This document shows positions 58,101 to 63,380 of a DNA stretch of 64,000 nt, piece after piece (positions within the stretch are counted from its first letter, which is position 1; every line of letters begins with the position of its first letter). Position numbers and translations under genes: made by a program. The notes beneath the pieces are model-generated. The model had not been told where the DNA came from and ran no database searches. It saw only the letters and a list, made by a program, of their open reading frames with translations. The stretch lies in NCBI GenBank assembly GCA_934047225.1, contig OW203992.1, positions 11,583,501 through 11,647,500 on the forward strand, read 5' to 3'. The stretch is from Ypsolopha sequella (lineage: Eukaryota; Arthropoda; Insecta; Lepidoptera; Ypsolophidae).

Positions 58101-58771
58101 GATGGATATACCGCCATCCATCGGTCCCAGGCATTGTGGGCCTCCTAGTTTTTGCCTGTGAGCTGTCCTCTTACTCTCCCCCGAATTACTTTGAGGGGGT
58201 CTCCAAGTAAGATGGTGGTACCTCCACAGTCGAGCCCGGCATCAGCTCTACCACCTGTAAATCGTCTATATTGGTAAAAATCTAGCCAGTCTCGTGCTTT
58301 GACGCAGACTGAGTGAGCTACAGAGGATAACCCAAAAAAACCAGATACGTTGAAATTCACAATAAGCTCATAACATCACCGCATTTTTTCTAACCCACTC
58401 AATTGCAATACCTACCGATTGTTATGTTCACACATTACACAATGGATACATACTGGACAATCTCGAATGTTCTCCAAAGCCATGATTCCGTCAATGGCCG
58501 TTAGCACACATTCTATCATTGTTTTTGCTTGTTTCAGACTCTCCAGCGGGGTTTCGTCATTATCAGACGATTCTCCATTACTCCCGCCTGTCTCGTCACT
58601 ATCCACACTCAGTTTGGATATTCTTGAGTCTGTATCAGCTCTTTCGTTCTCGTAGTTGGTGAATGTCTTGACCAGGTCATCCAGGAATAGTTTGTATCGG
58701 GGTATCCTTTGGACTGGTTCTAGGAGGTAGCTTGAAAGATCCAGTCTGTCACCTAATTGCTCTTGTTTCTC
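28134..58771 (-). CDS. Partial RhoGEF (DH-PH) gene, six exon pieces
   Basis: Joined in order 58454-58771, 56897-57037, 45182-45395, 30977-31063, 30822-30862, 28134-28186 on the minus strand. Exon phases agree at every junction (0-0, 0-0, 1-1, 1-1, 0-0), which is strong support for one transcript. The product is a Dbl-family guanine-nucleotide exchange factor, which by family knowledge activates Rho-type GTPases at membranes. The window holds the C-terminal part of the DH domain, the whole PH domain and about 58 residues of a basic tail. The start of the gene lies beyond 64000. The PH end ([17 protein letters not shown]) points to the MCF2/kalirin/puratrophin-like group; I cannot choose among them, so no symbol is given. 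Introns are 1.4, 11.5, 14.1, 0.11 and 2.6 kb. Confidence 0.85.
28541..29235. mobile_element. PIF/Harbinger-like MITE with TTA target duplication
   Basis: Terminal inverted repeats of about 60 bp: 'ggaggctggcagatcaatcc' with 'tagttcacacaaacgaaa' at the left, mirrored at 29165-29235. TTA precedes the left end (28538-28540) and follows the right end (29236-29238). A 3-bp TTA duplication is typical of PIF/Harbinger transposition; that assignment is inference. The interior carries a tRNA-like segment and no transposase. 'ttaagtaacttgcaaaaag' flanks the element on both sides (28431 and 29253). Confidence 0.7.
28801..28875 (-). ncRNA. tRNA-like sequence (SINE head or tRNA pseudogene)
   Basis: Read on the minus strand it has an A box (TGGCGCAGTTGG) and a B box (GGTTCGAATCC). 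A four-pair D stem (GCGC/GCGC), a five-pair anticodon stem (CTTGT/ACAAG) with loop CTTGATA (anticodon TGA, nominally Ser), and a T stem with one mismatch can be drawn. The acceptor stem pairs poorly and the long variable arm of tRNA-Ser is missing, so it is not a working tRNA gene. A tRNA-derived SINE head is the best reading. Confidence 0.7.
29236..29686. other. No gene recognised
   Basis: Nothing beyond the direct repeat at 29253 noted with the neighbouring MITE. Confidence 0.5.
29687..29848. mobile_element. Palindromic MITE-like element
   Basis: 'agcgaaaacaggcgcaccca' with 'catagacgcgtacgtacga' (29699-29740) is mirrored by 29788-29832 with few mismatches. The outer edges 'ccgcctaact' and 'aacgagcg' are weaker. 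Non-coding. Confidence 0.75.
29849..30762. other. No gene; intron sequence, AT-rich
   Basis: Between RhoGEF exons 5 and 6 as seen here. An ATTTT run lies at 30728-30762. Confidence 0.6.
30822..30862 (-). CDS. RhoGEF exon 5 of those seen (tail), probable
   Basis: 41 bp between a pyrimidine-biased tract ending ACTCATCCAG and a good donor, ACACCG|GTGAGC. It enters in phase 1 (completing the T left by the upstream exon) and leaves in phase 0, which opens the correct frame of the next exon. The reading is [14 protein letters not shown], a Ser/Arg/Pro-rich linker. The exon is bracketed by a 22-bp direct repeat (30763-30784 and 30895-30916). Its small size makes it less certain than its neighbours. 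Confidence 0.6.
30977..31063 (-). CDS. RhoGEF exon 4 of those seen (start of tail)
   Basis: 87 bp with acceptor GTATTTTCCAG and a consensus donor AAAT|GTAAGT. Read in phase 1, the exit phase of the PH exon at 45182-45395, it gives [20 protein letters not shown] followed by STDERNDDK: a short hydrophobic run, a basic cluster and an acidic Ser-rich stretch. The serines next to the basic cluster could be phosphorylation sites, but that is inference. It lies 114 bp upstream of the next exon. Confidence 0.8.
31197..31600. repeat. Nested fold-back repeats
   Basis: 'agtatattacgatacgagag' with 'cgatgaaacgttttctg' (31321-31360) mirrors 31472-31515, and 'cgtaaagtcggcattttccg' with 'cacttgtgct' (31390-31420) mirrors 31514-31545. 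A palindrome 'tttatttcacgcgtgaaata' occurs twice, at 31263 and 31299. The left edge (31197) has a fragment of the 1433/63828 repeat. Confidence 0.8.
31601..31936. other. No gene; repeat-derived 'ctcgctgcgctcgtgtt' motif near 31856
   Basis: The motif and its surroundings resemble 1756-1820. Minus-strand frames here are not supported. Confidence 0.45.
31937..32008 (+). repeat. Two-copy tandem repeat, 36-bp unit
   Basis: 'caaatttcttataaaaatag' with 'ggtttgtcgt' occurs at 31937 and 31973 without mismatch over about 30 bp. Confidence 0.85.
32009..32233. other. Nothing recognised
   Basis: AT-rich intron sequence. Confidence 0.5.
32234..32536. mobile_element. MITE-like element with ~23-bp inverted ends
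   Basis: 'taacccgcgcagataaagaa' at 32235 is mirrored by 'tttctttatctgcgtgggtt' ending near 32534. Interior AT-rich, non-coding. Confidence 0.7.
32600..32812. mobile_element. MITE-like element with 'gggttgccagay' ends
   Basis: 'gggttgccagat' at 32602 and 'gtctggcaaccct' at about 32798 form short inverted ends. Beyond the first 14 bp pairing is poor. Confidence 0.5.
32930..33145 (+). mobile_element. RTE-type non-LTR retrotransposon 3' end
   Basis: 'tgtctgtatgtctgttccgt' with 'aactcgagaaccactcaacg', ending 'gcgaagccgtgggcaaaagc' with 'tagt', is the familiar lepidopteran RTE-like 3' end. No reverse transcriptase is present. Confidence 0.7.
33560..33652 (+). mobile_element. Second RTE-type 3' end fragment
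   Basis: Ends 'gggcggagccgagggaaaaa' with 'gctagc', a diverged form of the end at 33110-33140. A run of T precedes it (33537-33550). Confidence 0.55.
33653..33999. other. No gene; weak internal repeats
   Basis: 'agtacttagtg' and 'acactcgtattgata' each occur twice between 33670 and 33800. A 135-codon minus-strand frame spans this and the RTE tail and is therefore not accepted as a gene. Confidence 0.5.
34000..34105 (+). mobile_element. Non-LTR 3' fragment ('cttccagacaac' type)
   Basis: 'acgggcggtcttatagctta' and 'ttccagacaacatttgggtg' resemble a lepidopteran LINE tail; 60890-60940 has a related stretch. Confidence 0.5.
34214..34372 (+). pseudogene. Coding relic, probably of a retroelement
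   Basis: A 52-codon plus frame ends at TAA 34370-34372 and includes [18 protein letters not shown] followed by [13 protein letters not shown]. The composition and regularity look like real protein, and I associate this type of C-terminus with lepidopteran transposable-element polyproteins, but cannot prove it. The minus strand is also open and offers exon-like sites (CACTGGGCAG and CCCAAG|GTAAGC), but its exit phase does not fit the RhoGEF exons. There is no start codon or upstream domain. Confidence 0.4.
34490..34605 (+). mobile_element. Non-LTR 3' end with TGATGA tail
   Basis: 'accgacaagagctaggttct' with 'taaattattgatgatgatga' matches a very common lepidopteran LINE 3' end. With the relic at 34214 it may be the end of one decayed element. 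Confidence 0.6.
34606..35229. other. No gene recognised
   Basis: The 147-codon plus frame at 34994-35437 runs into an antisense repeat end (35230-35330) and lacks any domain; not accepted. Confidence 0.5.
35230..35330 (-). mobile_element. Repeat end with 'cgaaaccggttgg', minus strand
   Basis: Read on the minus strand, 'cgaaaccggttgggtgtaaa' then 'agtgtacaagtaagttttat' with 'taaagatg' matches 61676-61725. The order CTTGA...CGAAACCGGTT recalls hammerhead-bearing ends of Penelope-like elements; that link is inference. Confidence 0.5.
35331..35845. other. No gene; spaced 'aatgtcaa' motifs
   Basis: 'aatgtcaa' occurs four times between 35543 and 35672 in similar AT-rich context, possibly a decayed tandem array. 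Confidence 0.4.
36108..36287 (+). repeat. 90-bp tandem duplication inside the 35.8-kb element
   Basis: 'taccctacttttagttctgt' with 'aatgcgggaggc' recurs exactly 90 bp later, and both units end 'cctaccgctactcaga'. About 93% identical. Confidence 0.9.
36701..36740 (+). mobile_element. Head-tail fragment of 'ccggccaagtgcgag' element
   Basis: 'aaaccggccaagtgcgagtt' followed almost at once by 'ggaaccctaac': an extremely deleted copy of the family at 15609 and 38085. Confidence 0.6.
37200..37405 (+). mobile_element. Non-LTR 3' end with 'tttgaa' tail
   Basis: 'cttgtaccctcttacgataa' then 'ataaacgaatttgaatttga', an AATAAA-bearing end with hexanucleotide tail, as at 24798. Confidence 0.55.
37406..38084. 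other. Nothing recognised
   Basis: AT-rich intron sequence. Confidence 0.5.
38085..38802 (+). mobile_element. Short interspersed element, 'ccagccaagtgcg' family, long copy
   Basis: Head 'aaaaaccagccaagtgcgtt' at 38085, 'agacaaccagacggacatgc' and tail 'ctacggaaccctaaaaa' at 38786-38802. At 718 bp it is the longest copy in the window. Confidence 0.75.
38929..39092 (+). mobile_element. MITE family E, copy 1
   Basis: Near-perfect inverted ends of about 46 bp: 'gccgattctgaaggctttaa' with 'ttttagttttagtgctgtca' at the left, mirrored at 39050-39090. Flanked by TA. The second copy is at 48846-49005 with the loop in opposite orientation. Confidence 0.9.
39370..39720. other. GC-richer block, coding uncertain
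   Basis: Open for 112 codons on plus (39421-39759) and 137 on minus (39328-39741), with no domain and no clear splice sites. The right end (39688-39720) is shared with 6981-7010, so part is repeat. Confidence 0.3.
39721..40140. other. No gene; intron sequence
   Basis: AT-rich with nothing recognised. Confidence 0.5.
40141..40280 (+). mobile_element. MITE family C fragment
   Basis: 'cttgaccaaattgtacgaaa' to 'ggcctcatagtaaaagttgt' then 'gttatcatcttaaaa' matches 7080-7180. Confidence 0.6.
40442..40620 (-). mobile_element. Non-LTR retrotransposon 3' end (C-terminus relic), minus strand
   Basis: Read on the minus strand, [20 protein letters not shown] precedes a stop and a 'gatggatgga' tail. 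Closely related to 57905-58070 and 18896-19120. Confidence 0.75.
40895..41115 (+). repeat. Dispersed SINE-like repeat D, copy 2
   Basis: 'cctgtctccctgagaggtag' to 'atctagtcatacaagctctt', continuing beyond 7705 of copy 1 to 'cttcgaggctggcctgacca'. Partner of 7560-7705 and 45840-46010. Confidence 0.75.
41116..41664. other. No gene; intron sequence
   Basis: A GC-richer patch at 41395-41530 has no exon signals I can support. 'ggttatggttatggttat' at 41592 is a short simple repeat. Confidence 0.45.
41665..41797. mobile_element. Palindromic MITE-like element
   Basis: 'ggaattatgacaatactagg' with 'aaaggg' and, after a gap, 'gcgcaagtaa' is mirrored by 41748-41793. It is about 130 bp. Confidence 0.7.
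41798..42529. other. Nothing recognised
   Basis: Intron sequence without repeat partners or exon signals. Confidence 0.45.
42530..42660 (+). repeat. Dispersed repeat H, copy 1
   Basis: 'gctgcactatgctaaaattc' through 'gctctaacgcgtttgttttt' to 'cagatgccgcgcacgcaaa' is shared with 45418-45545 at about 85-90% identity. Confidence 0.8.
42661..43450. other. No gene recognised
   Basis: An 84-codon plus frame at 43183-43437 has no recognisable feature. Confidence 0.45.
43451..43710 (+). mobile_element. MITE family B, copy 1
   Basis: Inverted ends: 'acgtgtcacagaaaggtgta' with 'accatattt' at the left and its mirror 'tatggttacacctttctact' with 'acacgttgtata' at the right. The core 'gctcggccgaaatgtatgga' is shared with 63103-63373. 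Confidence 0.85.
43711..44699. other. Nothing recognised
   Basis: AT-rich intron sequence. Confidence 0.5.
44700..45115. mobile_element. Fold-back element with 'cgcttcgctcggctcc' core
   Basis: 'aaaatactgaat...aggcgaaag' and 'gggcgaataaaaa' in the left arm are mirrored at 45012-45105. Inside lies 'cgcctcgcttcgctcggctc', the same core as in the fold-back at 47305-47925 and the piece at 56335-56420. Confidence 0.65.
45182..45395 (-). CDS. RhoGEF exon 3 of those seen: second half of PH domain
   Basis: 214 bp; acceptor TTTTCCAATTCCAG before 45395 and donor AAAG|GTACTA after 45182. It enters in phase 0 and leaves in phase 1. The frame reads [20 protein letters not shown], later [18 protein letters not shown], and ends with [17 protein letters not shown]. 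This is the later strands and the C-terminal helix of a PH domain, with the conserved Trp of the helix. Such PH domains pack against the DH domain and help bind lipids or the GTPase. The block is clearly G+C-richer than the intron around it. Confidence 0.9.
45418..45545 (+). repeat. Dispersed repeat H, copy 2
   Basis: Partner of 42530-42660. It begins 22 bp from the 3' splice site of the PH exon, so it sits within the acceptor region of the 11.5-kb intron. Confidence 0.8.
45546..45839. other. Nothing recognised
   Basis: AT-rich intron sequence. Confidence 0.5.
45840..46010 (-). repeat. Dispersed SINE-like repeat D, copy 3 (inverted)
   Basis: Reverse complement of the repeat at 7560 and 40895 ('ctacccccctgggagacagg'), ending in a 'tatgtatgtatgt' run. 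Confidence 0.7.
46011..46496. other. Nothing recognised
   Basis: Intron sequence directly before the 120-bp array. Confidence 0.5.
46497..46960 (+). repeat. Four-unit tandem array, ~120-bp period, each unit with a hairpin
   Basis: Units start at 46499, 46623, 46743 and 46863 with 'atctcccgaaccgcaggt'. Each contains the inverted pair AACCGCA and TTGCGGTT about 13 bp apart, then 'gactacagtga', and ends 'ggactacccgaccgcaaa'. Units are about 85-90% identical to each other; the poly-T spacer is the most variable part. Non-coding, although similar short peptides can be read. Confidence 0.95.
46961..47304. other. Nothing recognised
   Basis: AT-rich intron sequence. Confidence 0.5.
47305..47925. 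mobile_element. Fold-back element with 'gcgaaaaa' arms and nested tail
   Basis: The left arm ('ctttttcgcgaaaaagcgcg', 'attatggcgtaaa', 'cattacgcgat') is mirrored at 47818-47910. Between them lies the 'cgctccgcttcgctcggctc' core shared with 44.9 and 56.4 kb, then a GAAT run at 47589-47606 with an inverted AATAAA end, probably a retroelement tail inserted on the minus strand. Confidence 0.75.
47926..48422. other. No gene recognised
   Basis: A 78-codon plus frame (47937-48173) shows no domain. Confidence 0.45.
48423..48499 (+). ncRNA. Hammerhead-like motif closed by a 13-bp stem
   Basis: Bases 48423-48435 are perfectly complementary to 48487-48499. Inside lie CTGATG (48452), a hairpin with GGACCC opposite GGGCCC, then GAAATATATC (48477-48486). 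The order of stems and core boxes is that of a type I hammerhead with a minimal stem III, and GAAATATATC is shared with the repeats at 1-235 and 3478-3725. The core has T where A9 is expected (CTGATGT), so cleavage activity may be lost. Confidence 0.45.
48640..48745 (+). mobile_element. Non-LTR/SINE-like 3' end
   Basis: 'gcggtttgggctgcacgttg' with 'caatcagtcagtcagctact', related to 10975-11045. Confidence 0.6.
48846..49005 (-). mobile_element. MITE family E, copy 2
   Basis: Same inverted ends as 38929-39092 ('aagccgattctgaaggcttt'), with the loop inverted relative to copy 1. Flanked by TA. Confidence 0.9.
49006..51019. other. No gene recognised; intron
   Basis: 'actagaaaagattaattaga' near 49022 resembles 28754-28775 inside the TTA-flanked MITE, so a fragment of that family may be present. 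The rest has no exon or repeat that I can support. Confidence 0.45.
51020..51165 (+). repeat. Dispersed repeat F, left part
   Basis: 'tttcattattttggtatata' to 'gacgtcacttgagaa' matches 12377-12500 and 23460-23590; the right half is missing. Confidence 0.7.
51290..51345. other. Very GC-rich CpG cluster
   Basis: 'ggcggcgccgcgacgcgcga' with 'cgcgacgcccgcccccacc' in AT-rich intron. No exon signals; it may be part of a repeat end or a regulatory element. Confidence 0.3.
51652..53471. mobile_element. hAT-like DNA transposon, non-autonomous or decayed
   Basis: The left end CAGGGGCGGATC and right end (read inward) CAGCGGCGGACC are the typical hAT-style CAGGGGCGGAT terminus. 'ggccc' tracts further in ('cctagggccccatgga' and 'gcccagggccccac') also mirror each other. 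Flanking octamers (51644-51651 and 53472-53479) match at about five of eight bases, fitting an old 8-bp target duplication. The 1.8-kb interior has no transposase. Confidence 0.7.
53548..53680. mobile_element. Palindromic MITE-like element
   Basis: 'tgtacagtgccaccatctta' with 'tctgtagaatgaactagc' is mirrored by 53624-53675 ('gctagtt...cattctacagataa'). Confidence 0.7.
53681..55429. other. No gene; possible tRNA-like relic at 54290-54330
   Basis: 'acaggtttgaatcctggact' resembles a Pol III B box and T arm, but no further tRNA fold is visible. The rest is AT-rich intron. Confidence 0.4.
55430..55740. mobile_element. MITE-like element with 22-bp palindrome in the loop
   Basis: 'cacagtcaaaagtcataact' with 'ggtcaaaactgctttaaaac' at the left is mirrored at 55690-55738. 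The loop has a perfect palindrome 'ggtcgcggaacgttccgcga' (plus 'cc') near 55586 and a 'ggttaggtta' run. Confidence 0.75.
55741..56334. other. Nothing recognised
   Basis: Intron sequence. Confidence 0.5.
56335..56420 (-). repeat. 'gcttcgctcggctcc' core repeat, minus strand
   Basis: Reverse complement of the cores at 44880-44960 and 47398-47520 ('aggagccgagcgaagcggag'). Flanking inverted arms are not clear here. Confidence 0.6.
56421..56896. other. Nothing recognised
   Basis: Start of the 11.5-kb intron, next to the donor of the 56897-57037 exon. Confidence 0.5.
56897..57037 (-). CDS. RhoGEF exon 2 of those seen: DH end and first half of PH domain
   Basis: 141 bp (47 codons), phase 0 at both ends. 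Acceptor CTATTTCCTTTGCAG before 57037; donor AGGAAG|GTAAGG after 56897. It reads [18 protein letters not shown], then a basic stretch TARRRRQLM and [17 protein letters not shown], the first strands of a PH domain with the typical [10 protein letters not shown] core. It joins without frame change to the exon at 45182-45395. Confidence 0.92.
57038..57904. other. Intron, nothing recognised
   Basis: Part of the 1.4-kb intron between DH and PH exons. Confidence 0.6.
57905..58360 (-). mobile_element. Non-LTR retrotransposon 3' fragment inside intron, minus strand
   Basis: 57905-58070 carries the [17 protein letters not shown] relic as at 40442. Upstream (58070-58360) a segment with 'ggtggtagagctgatgccgg' and 'ggaggtaccaccatctta' resembles another common lepidopteran repeat end. 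Frames are broken; it is not part of the host gene. Confidence 0.65.
58454..58771 (-). CDS. RhoGEF exon 1 of those seen: C-terminal part of DH domain
   Basis: 318 bp (106 codons), phase 0 at both ends. Acceptor TTTCCTTTATTACAG before 58771; donor TGTCCA|GTATGT after 58454. It reads [12 protein letters not shown] and then [20 protein letters not shown], the strongly conserved DH helix that contacts Rho GTPases. A Ser/Asp/Glu-rich insertion of about 35 residues follows ([19 protein letters not shown]), then the last DH helix ([20 protein letters not shown]). The earlier DH regions are upstream of the window. The insertion is longer than the usual loop at this place. Confidence 0.93.
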
Positions 58772-60504
58772 CTGTAATAAAGGAAATAATTTAAAGATAT
58801 TTTAAAGAAAAGCAAAGTTTAAATGAATTGAAAATATGTGAACCATGACTTTTTATATTTATTTTAATGAATTTATAAAAACTCAGCCTTCCTACCAAGT
58901 TTCCTGTTATTATAATGCTGACTGTTTCTACTTAAACATTCCGTCGCGTCGCTCAATGTACAATGCATACGAGTACATACAATGATATACATGATTCCGA
59001 TATAAAAAAATACATTTGTTCAAAAAAAGGGTGTCAGAGAAGTTTCCGCATGTATAATGTTTCTCTTGTGCTAAAACAGCCAACATTATATAGGGCATGA
59101 GCCTCATCACGTACTTCGGGTACAAATAGACGATTTTTTGAGAGAATGCAGTTTTTCCTTCACCTTTAGCAAGTGGTAAGTAAGTAAGTGGTATACAAAA
59201 TATAAACATAAATTCCGAAAAACTCATGGGTGTACGCTGAAACGGTTGGATTCAAACACTGGTCTCACGATCATGAGTCCACGACGTCCTACTGACAGAA
59301 CTACCGCGAGACAAATAGAGATGAAATGACAGACTTGGATGATTTTGTAGCAACAATCACGAAGGTAAAAGTCATTAAAAAAATACTCGCATGTTCTCCT
59401 AATGTTTATGAAGTAAGTTCGTACAAAAAAAGTTTATTTATTTGAACAAACTACATTAAGTATTGTAAACTACACATAATGAAATTATGGAGGCAATTAC
59501 TGTAAAAAATCTTTTGAAAACCTCTATTTTACTAATTTTAGAGATTATAAATATTGATTTTCTCTCGAGTATCGATTTTAGGATTTAGCTCGTTGTTTCT
59601 TCACAAAATTTATTTGAATGATATCTAACTAGTTTGAACAAACCGTATTTTTATTTCAACCAGAAACCGAGTTATTTATTTAAAACGTTGTTTTTTGTGT
59701 TCGCGCGATATCTCGGTTGTCGTAACAGCCACGGCTCAGAGCGCGCTATTTTAAACAATAATGTAACGTCATAGAGTTCAGTTCTACTTAGTGCAATATG
59801 AGGTGTTCAATCTCGGATCACCCATATCCTTTACGATAAATATATGAGCATAACAAAATGACACTGCATAAAATACCTGTGCGAGTACAAACGACGTACA
59901 ATTTAACAAAACGCTCCTATAAAACTTTAATGCTTTTTAACATTATTTCGCGCCTTTCCCCACTTTCTTGGACAATCGAGGTCGAATGATATGTGATCGC
60001 GATCGAGTCGACTCGAGGATTACTGGAGCAGAATTCAGCTTCAACAATCGGCTACACTTACGTTACAAATTTTTGTTTGATTATAACCTTTAATTAGCCG
60101 AGATAAGAACTGCCTTTGTACACTATGCTGTGTTGGAGACTGAAGAACAAGTAGACTAAATCTTAAGGAAATAGTGCGCGACTTTTATAATTTAAGACTT
60201 TCTAGTAGCTAGATTAGAGTTTATTACGCTATTTTATGCTTTGTTATATGAGGTTTTAGAGTGACATCCATCTATAAATCTGTCTAAAAACTACTGGATT
60301 CCGAAAAAAGCCATCGACCGAAGTTTGGGTATTGGTAAATCGGGTATGAAGCCTAGATTTTTTTAAAACGATTCTATTATAATTGCCATTTATTTATAAT
60401 ATACACGATTGTGTGCACGTTACATTTAATTGTTATAATAAACGGCATTGAGCATAAAATTATTTCTTTATTTGAAAATTCATTATAAGAATATTTGTCA
60501 TGAT
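58772..60504. other. Intron; possible tRNA-like relic near 59225-59310
   Basis: On the minus strand 'gaccagtgtttgaatcc' resembles a B box, with a weak A-box-like region upstream. No exon with the phase-0 donor needed upstream of 58771 was found. Confidence 0.4.
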
Positions 60505-61175
60505 AATTTTCATCGTAATTCTCAGATCGTCTTCGGAAATTGAGACAAAGATGATTATTATCAGTATTGCAGGCATCCATGCAAGACGACGACGTGAAGT
60601 TTACATCGAGTTCGCTTCCATTTAACTAAGTGTAATGACTATTAGAATTAAACTATGCGGTTTAGGTAAATGCAACTCAAATGCATTTAAACAGCTGGAA
60701 CAGATTACAAGACTGAAGGTTACTGTTTTGAATGTTCCTCGATCATGTTTCAAGAATACTTGTCTTACTAATTTAAATCGTTATTTAATTTTTTATTTTT
60801 TTTATTTATTACACTTTTTGTACCCTTACAAACATAATTTACAACACATTTTCACATAAAAGACAGACATTGTGTACAAAGGCGGCACTTATTGCTAATA
60901 TCAATATCTTCCAGGCAACCTTTAGGTGGAATGAAAAAGATGTTAACGATAAAATTCTCAGATTGTCGCCGGAAATTGAGACAAAGATTATTATTATCAG
61001 TGTTGCAGGCATCCGTGCGAGACGACAACGTGAAGTTTACATCGAGTTCGCTTCCATTTAACCAAGTGTAATGACTAGTAGAATTAAACTATGCGGTTTA
61101 GTTAAATGCAACTCAAACTCATTAAAACAGCTGAAACAGATTACAAGACTGAAGGTTACTGTTTGGAATGTTCCT
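60505..61175 (+). repeat. Direct duplication, copies ~436 bp apart
   Basis: 60510-60740 and 60950-61175 share 'cggaaattgagacaaagat', 'gcaggcatcc', 'cgtgaagtttacatcgagtt' and 'ttacaagactgaaggttact' at about 90% identity. The spacer includes a LINE-tail-like stretch at 60890-60940. Frames of 60-90 codons in copy 2 have no domain. Confidence 0.85.
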
Positions 61176-61639
61176 TGTGGATCACACAATATCAAAACGG
61201 AATTACAATGCAATGCATGATCAGTCAGCATTATAATTCTACGCTAGAATCCTCAGTAAAGGGTAAAAGTGAACAAAAATATAAAAGAGCGCGCTGGCGA
61301 TTAAGAGTCGGTTGCGCAAAACATGTTCCCGCGTTTGGTCAATTTACCTTATTAAAACAAAATATTTTTAACGAATAAAATTTTTGTAAGTATTTAAGAA
61401 GTTGAACTACATTATAAATTTTCAAATTTGACACAAGTATCACAATCATCGAGAAAAAAAATCGGAAAGATCAGTAAAATCACGGAAAACGTCATTATTT
61501 TGCATTCGATATAGTTATTCATGCGACTTCCGTCTATCGCGTGATAGATGGCATGCCGTGTCTATGCGAGGAACTACGACTACGGAATGTTAAGATTACG
61601 TATAATAAATAGACCAATGTACATTATTAATAGTTATAT
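61176..61639. other. Nothing recognised
   Basis: Intron or 5' flank; AT-rich. Confidence 0.45.
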
Positions 61640-61745
61640 TTGATTCGGTTCTTATTATCCCTTGATAATGGCGTAAGGCGAAACCGGTTGGAGTAAGTAA
61701 AATAGTACAAGTGTTTTTATTAAGATGCATGGTTAGTAGTAGGCA
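61640..61745 (+). mobile_element. Repeat end with 'cgaaaccggttgg'
   Basis: 'ccttgataatggcgtaaggc' then 'gaaaccggttgg' and 'gtacaagtgtttttattaag' matches the minus-strand repeat at 35230-35330. The CTTGATAA...GGCGAAAC order recalls a hammerhead-type core as in Penelope-like elements; inference only. Confidence 0.5.
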
Positions 61746-61844
61746 AATATTTAAAATAAAATCTTGAAATATATTTGTATAAAAAGTCAGTAAAACGTAA
61801 TACGTCGTACACGGTGCACGAATACCGTTAATGTCAATATGATC

Positions 61845-62012
61845 TGCGGGTCTACCTCGTAATTCTGATTTTCATCAACATCAACTTGAGATTGAAATTT
61901 TACGTGCGTGCAAAAGAGATGGCATGTTAGGCGGGCGTCGTCGCACGCACGTCAAATTTCAATCTCAAGTTGATATTGATGAAAATCAGAATTACGCGGT
62001 AGACCCGCTGCC
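61845..62012. mobile_element. Palindromic MITE-like element
   Basis: 'gcgggtctacctcgtaattc' with 'tgattttcatcaacatcaac' and 'ttgagattgaaatttt' (61849-61910) is mirrored at 61950-62009 with very few mismatches. Confidence 0.9.
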
Positions 62013-63102
62013 CATTTTTGTCTAACCACGATATCTACCTCTATGGCTTTCAAAGGTATTCGAAAGTGATAGCAATAGATATTGAAGTTAAACAATAAGA
62101 CACCTACTTGAAAATACGATTACATAATTCGACAAAACACGTGAATTTTTAAAATATCACAATTTCTTATAGTTTTTCCACATTTCTAGATGATAAGCGA
62201 CCGGTAAATGAGATATTTTCACAAGATACTTTAGAGAACAAATTTTATTAATATTTCGTCTTTAAATTTGCAAAAGTACTTAGAACTTTCCTTTTTTTTT
62301 GCACGTGTATGATTACTCTGGCTTAAATGTTTCTTTATTGTTGTAGTTTCCTCCTGGTTTTGCTGTAAGAAATCTCTTTTTAGTGATAAACACCCCTATG
62401 AACACAATACAATGATTACTTATTTCAATAAAATTTTCCTTTTCCGCTCATGTTTCCTGGAAGAAATCACTTTTTAGAGATTAGCTCGCCTGTGTACACA
62501 TCTTTTAATTTATTATGTGTCGTAACTGCTTTTCTGTGTACATTAAAGAATAAAGAAGAGCAATCCTACCTACTGGCTCCTGAATCTCAGTTATAACTTT
62601 TTGGGAGCCAGTTGCTTTAAACCAATTGTGTCTTTGTGTTGGAAAATAAATACTTTTTTTTATTGTTACTATAATCTGTTTCCGTGTTTCTATATTTATG
62701 CAATAAATAATATAGAACAAATCACAAATGATCAGCTGAGACGCCCGCGCCTGATCCATTTGGAACCAACAACGGTTCTCACCTACCTACAGTTAGGTGA
62801 TTGTTTAACTGTGCACGCCGCAAACTTACACGTATTATACGGAAATGACTGACACCAGCGCATTTATAATACCAGGTTACTGGAACCACGGATCAGAGCA
62901 TTTTAGCTCTTAACACAATCCCATACGGTTAACTGAGGATCTAGCTATAGTGGTGCGTTATAAATGCATCATTCATTTAAGTTGTACTTGTAAGATACGA
63001 TAATGCAAACGAGCGATCAATTTTGTTTTTACGATAAATTTTACCGGCATACTGCATCGATACCGTATTTGTGGCTTAATTAGTTGAGGTCTGTGTTAGA
63101 TC
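62013..63102. other. No gene recognised
   Basis: AT-rich, with short imperfect repeats near 62350 and 62458 ('aagaaatc-ctttttag'). No DH-domain exon was found. Confidence 0.45.
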
Positions 63103-63373
63103 TATACAAGGTGTAACAGAAAGGTGTAACCATATTTCAAGAGTAAGTATATTCAGTCAATAGTATAGAACAACTTTTACTATGGAACAAACACTATATC
63201 TCGAAAAAAAAAACTGTTTTATAGAAAAATGCAATATCGCTCGGCCGAAATGTATGGAAGGGCAGATTTTTTTTTTGAGATTTCACGGTTGGCCCCATAG
63301 TAAAAGTTGTTCTATTCCATTGACTAAATAAGCTTTTCAAATATGGTTACACCTTTCTGTTACACCTTGTATA
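63103..63373 (+). mobile_element. MITE family B, copy 2
   Basis: 'tacaaggtgtaacagaaagg' with 'tgtaaccatattt' at the left is mirrored by 'atggttacacctttctgtta' with 'caccttgtata' at the right. Flanked by TA. It abuts the family A copy. Confidence 0.9.
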
Positions 63374-63380
63374 CACCAAT

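Noticed and set aside
58145..58360. 71-codon minus-strand frame next to the DH exon as another RhoGEF exon
   Set aside because: It lies in the intron between two exons that already join in phase, and matches a retroelement-type repeat segment continuous with 57905-58070.
60870..61378. Two plus-strand frames (63 and 90 codons) as a small gene
   Set aside because: They fall in a duplicated segment and a LINE-tail-like stretch; the duplicate copy does not keep the frame.
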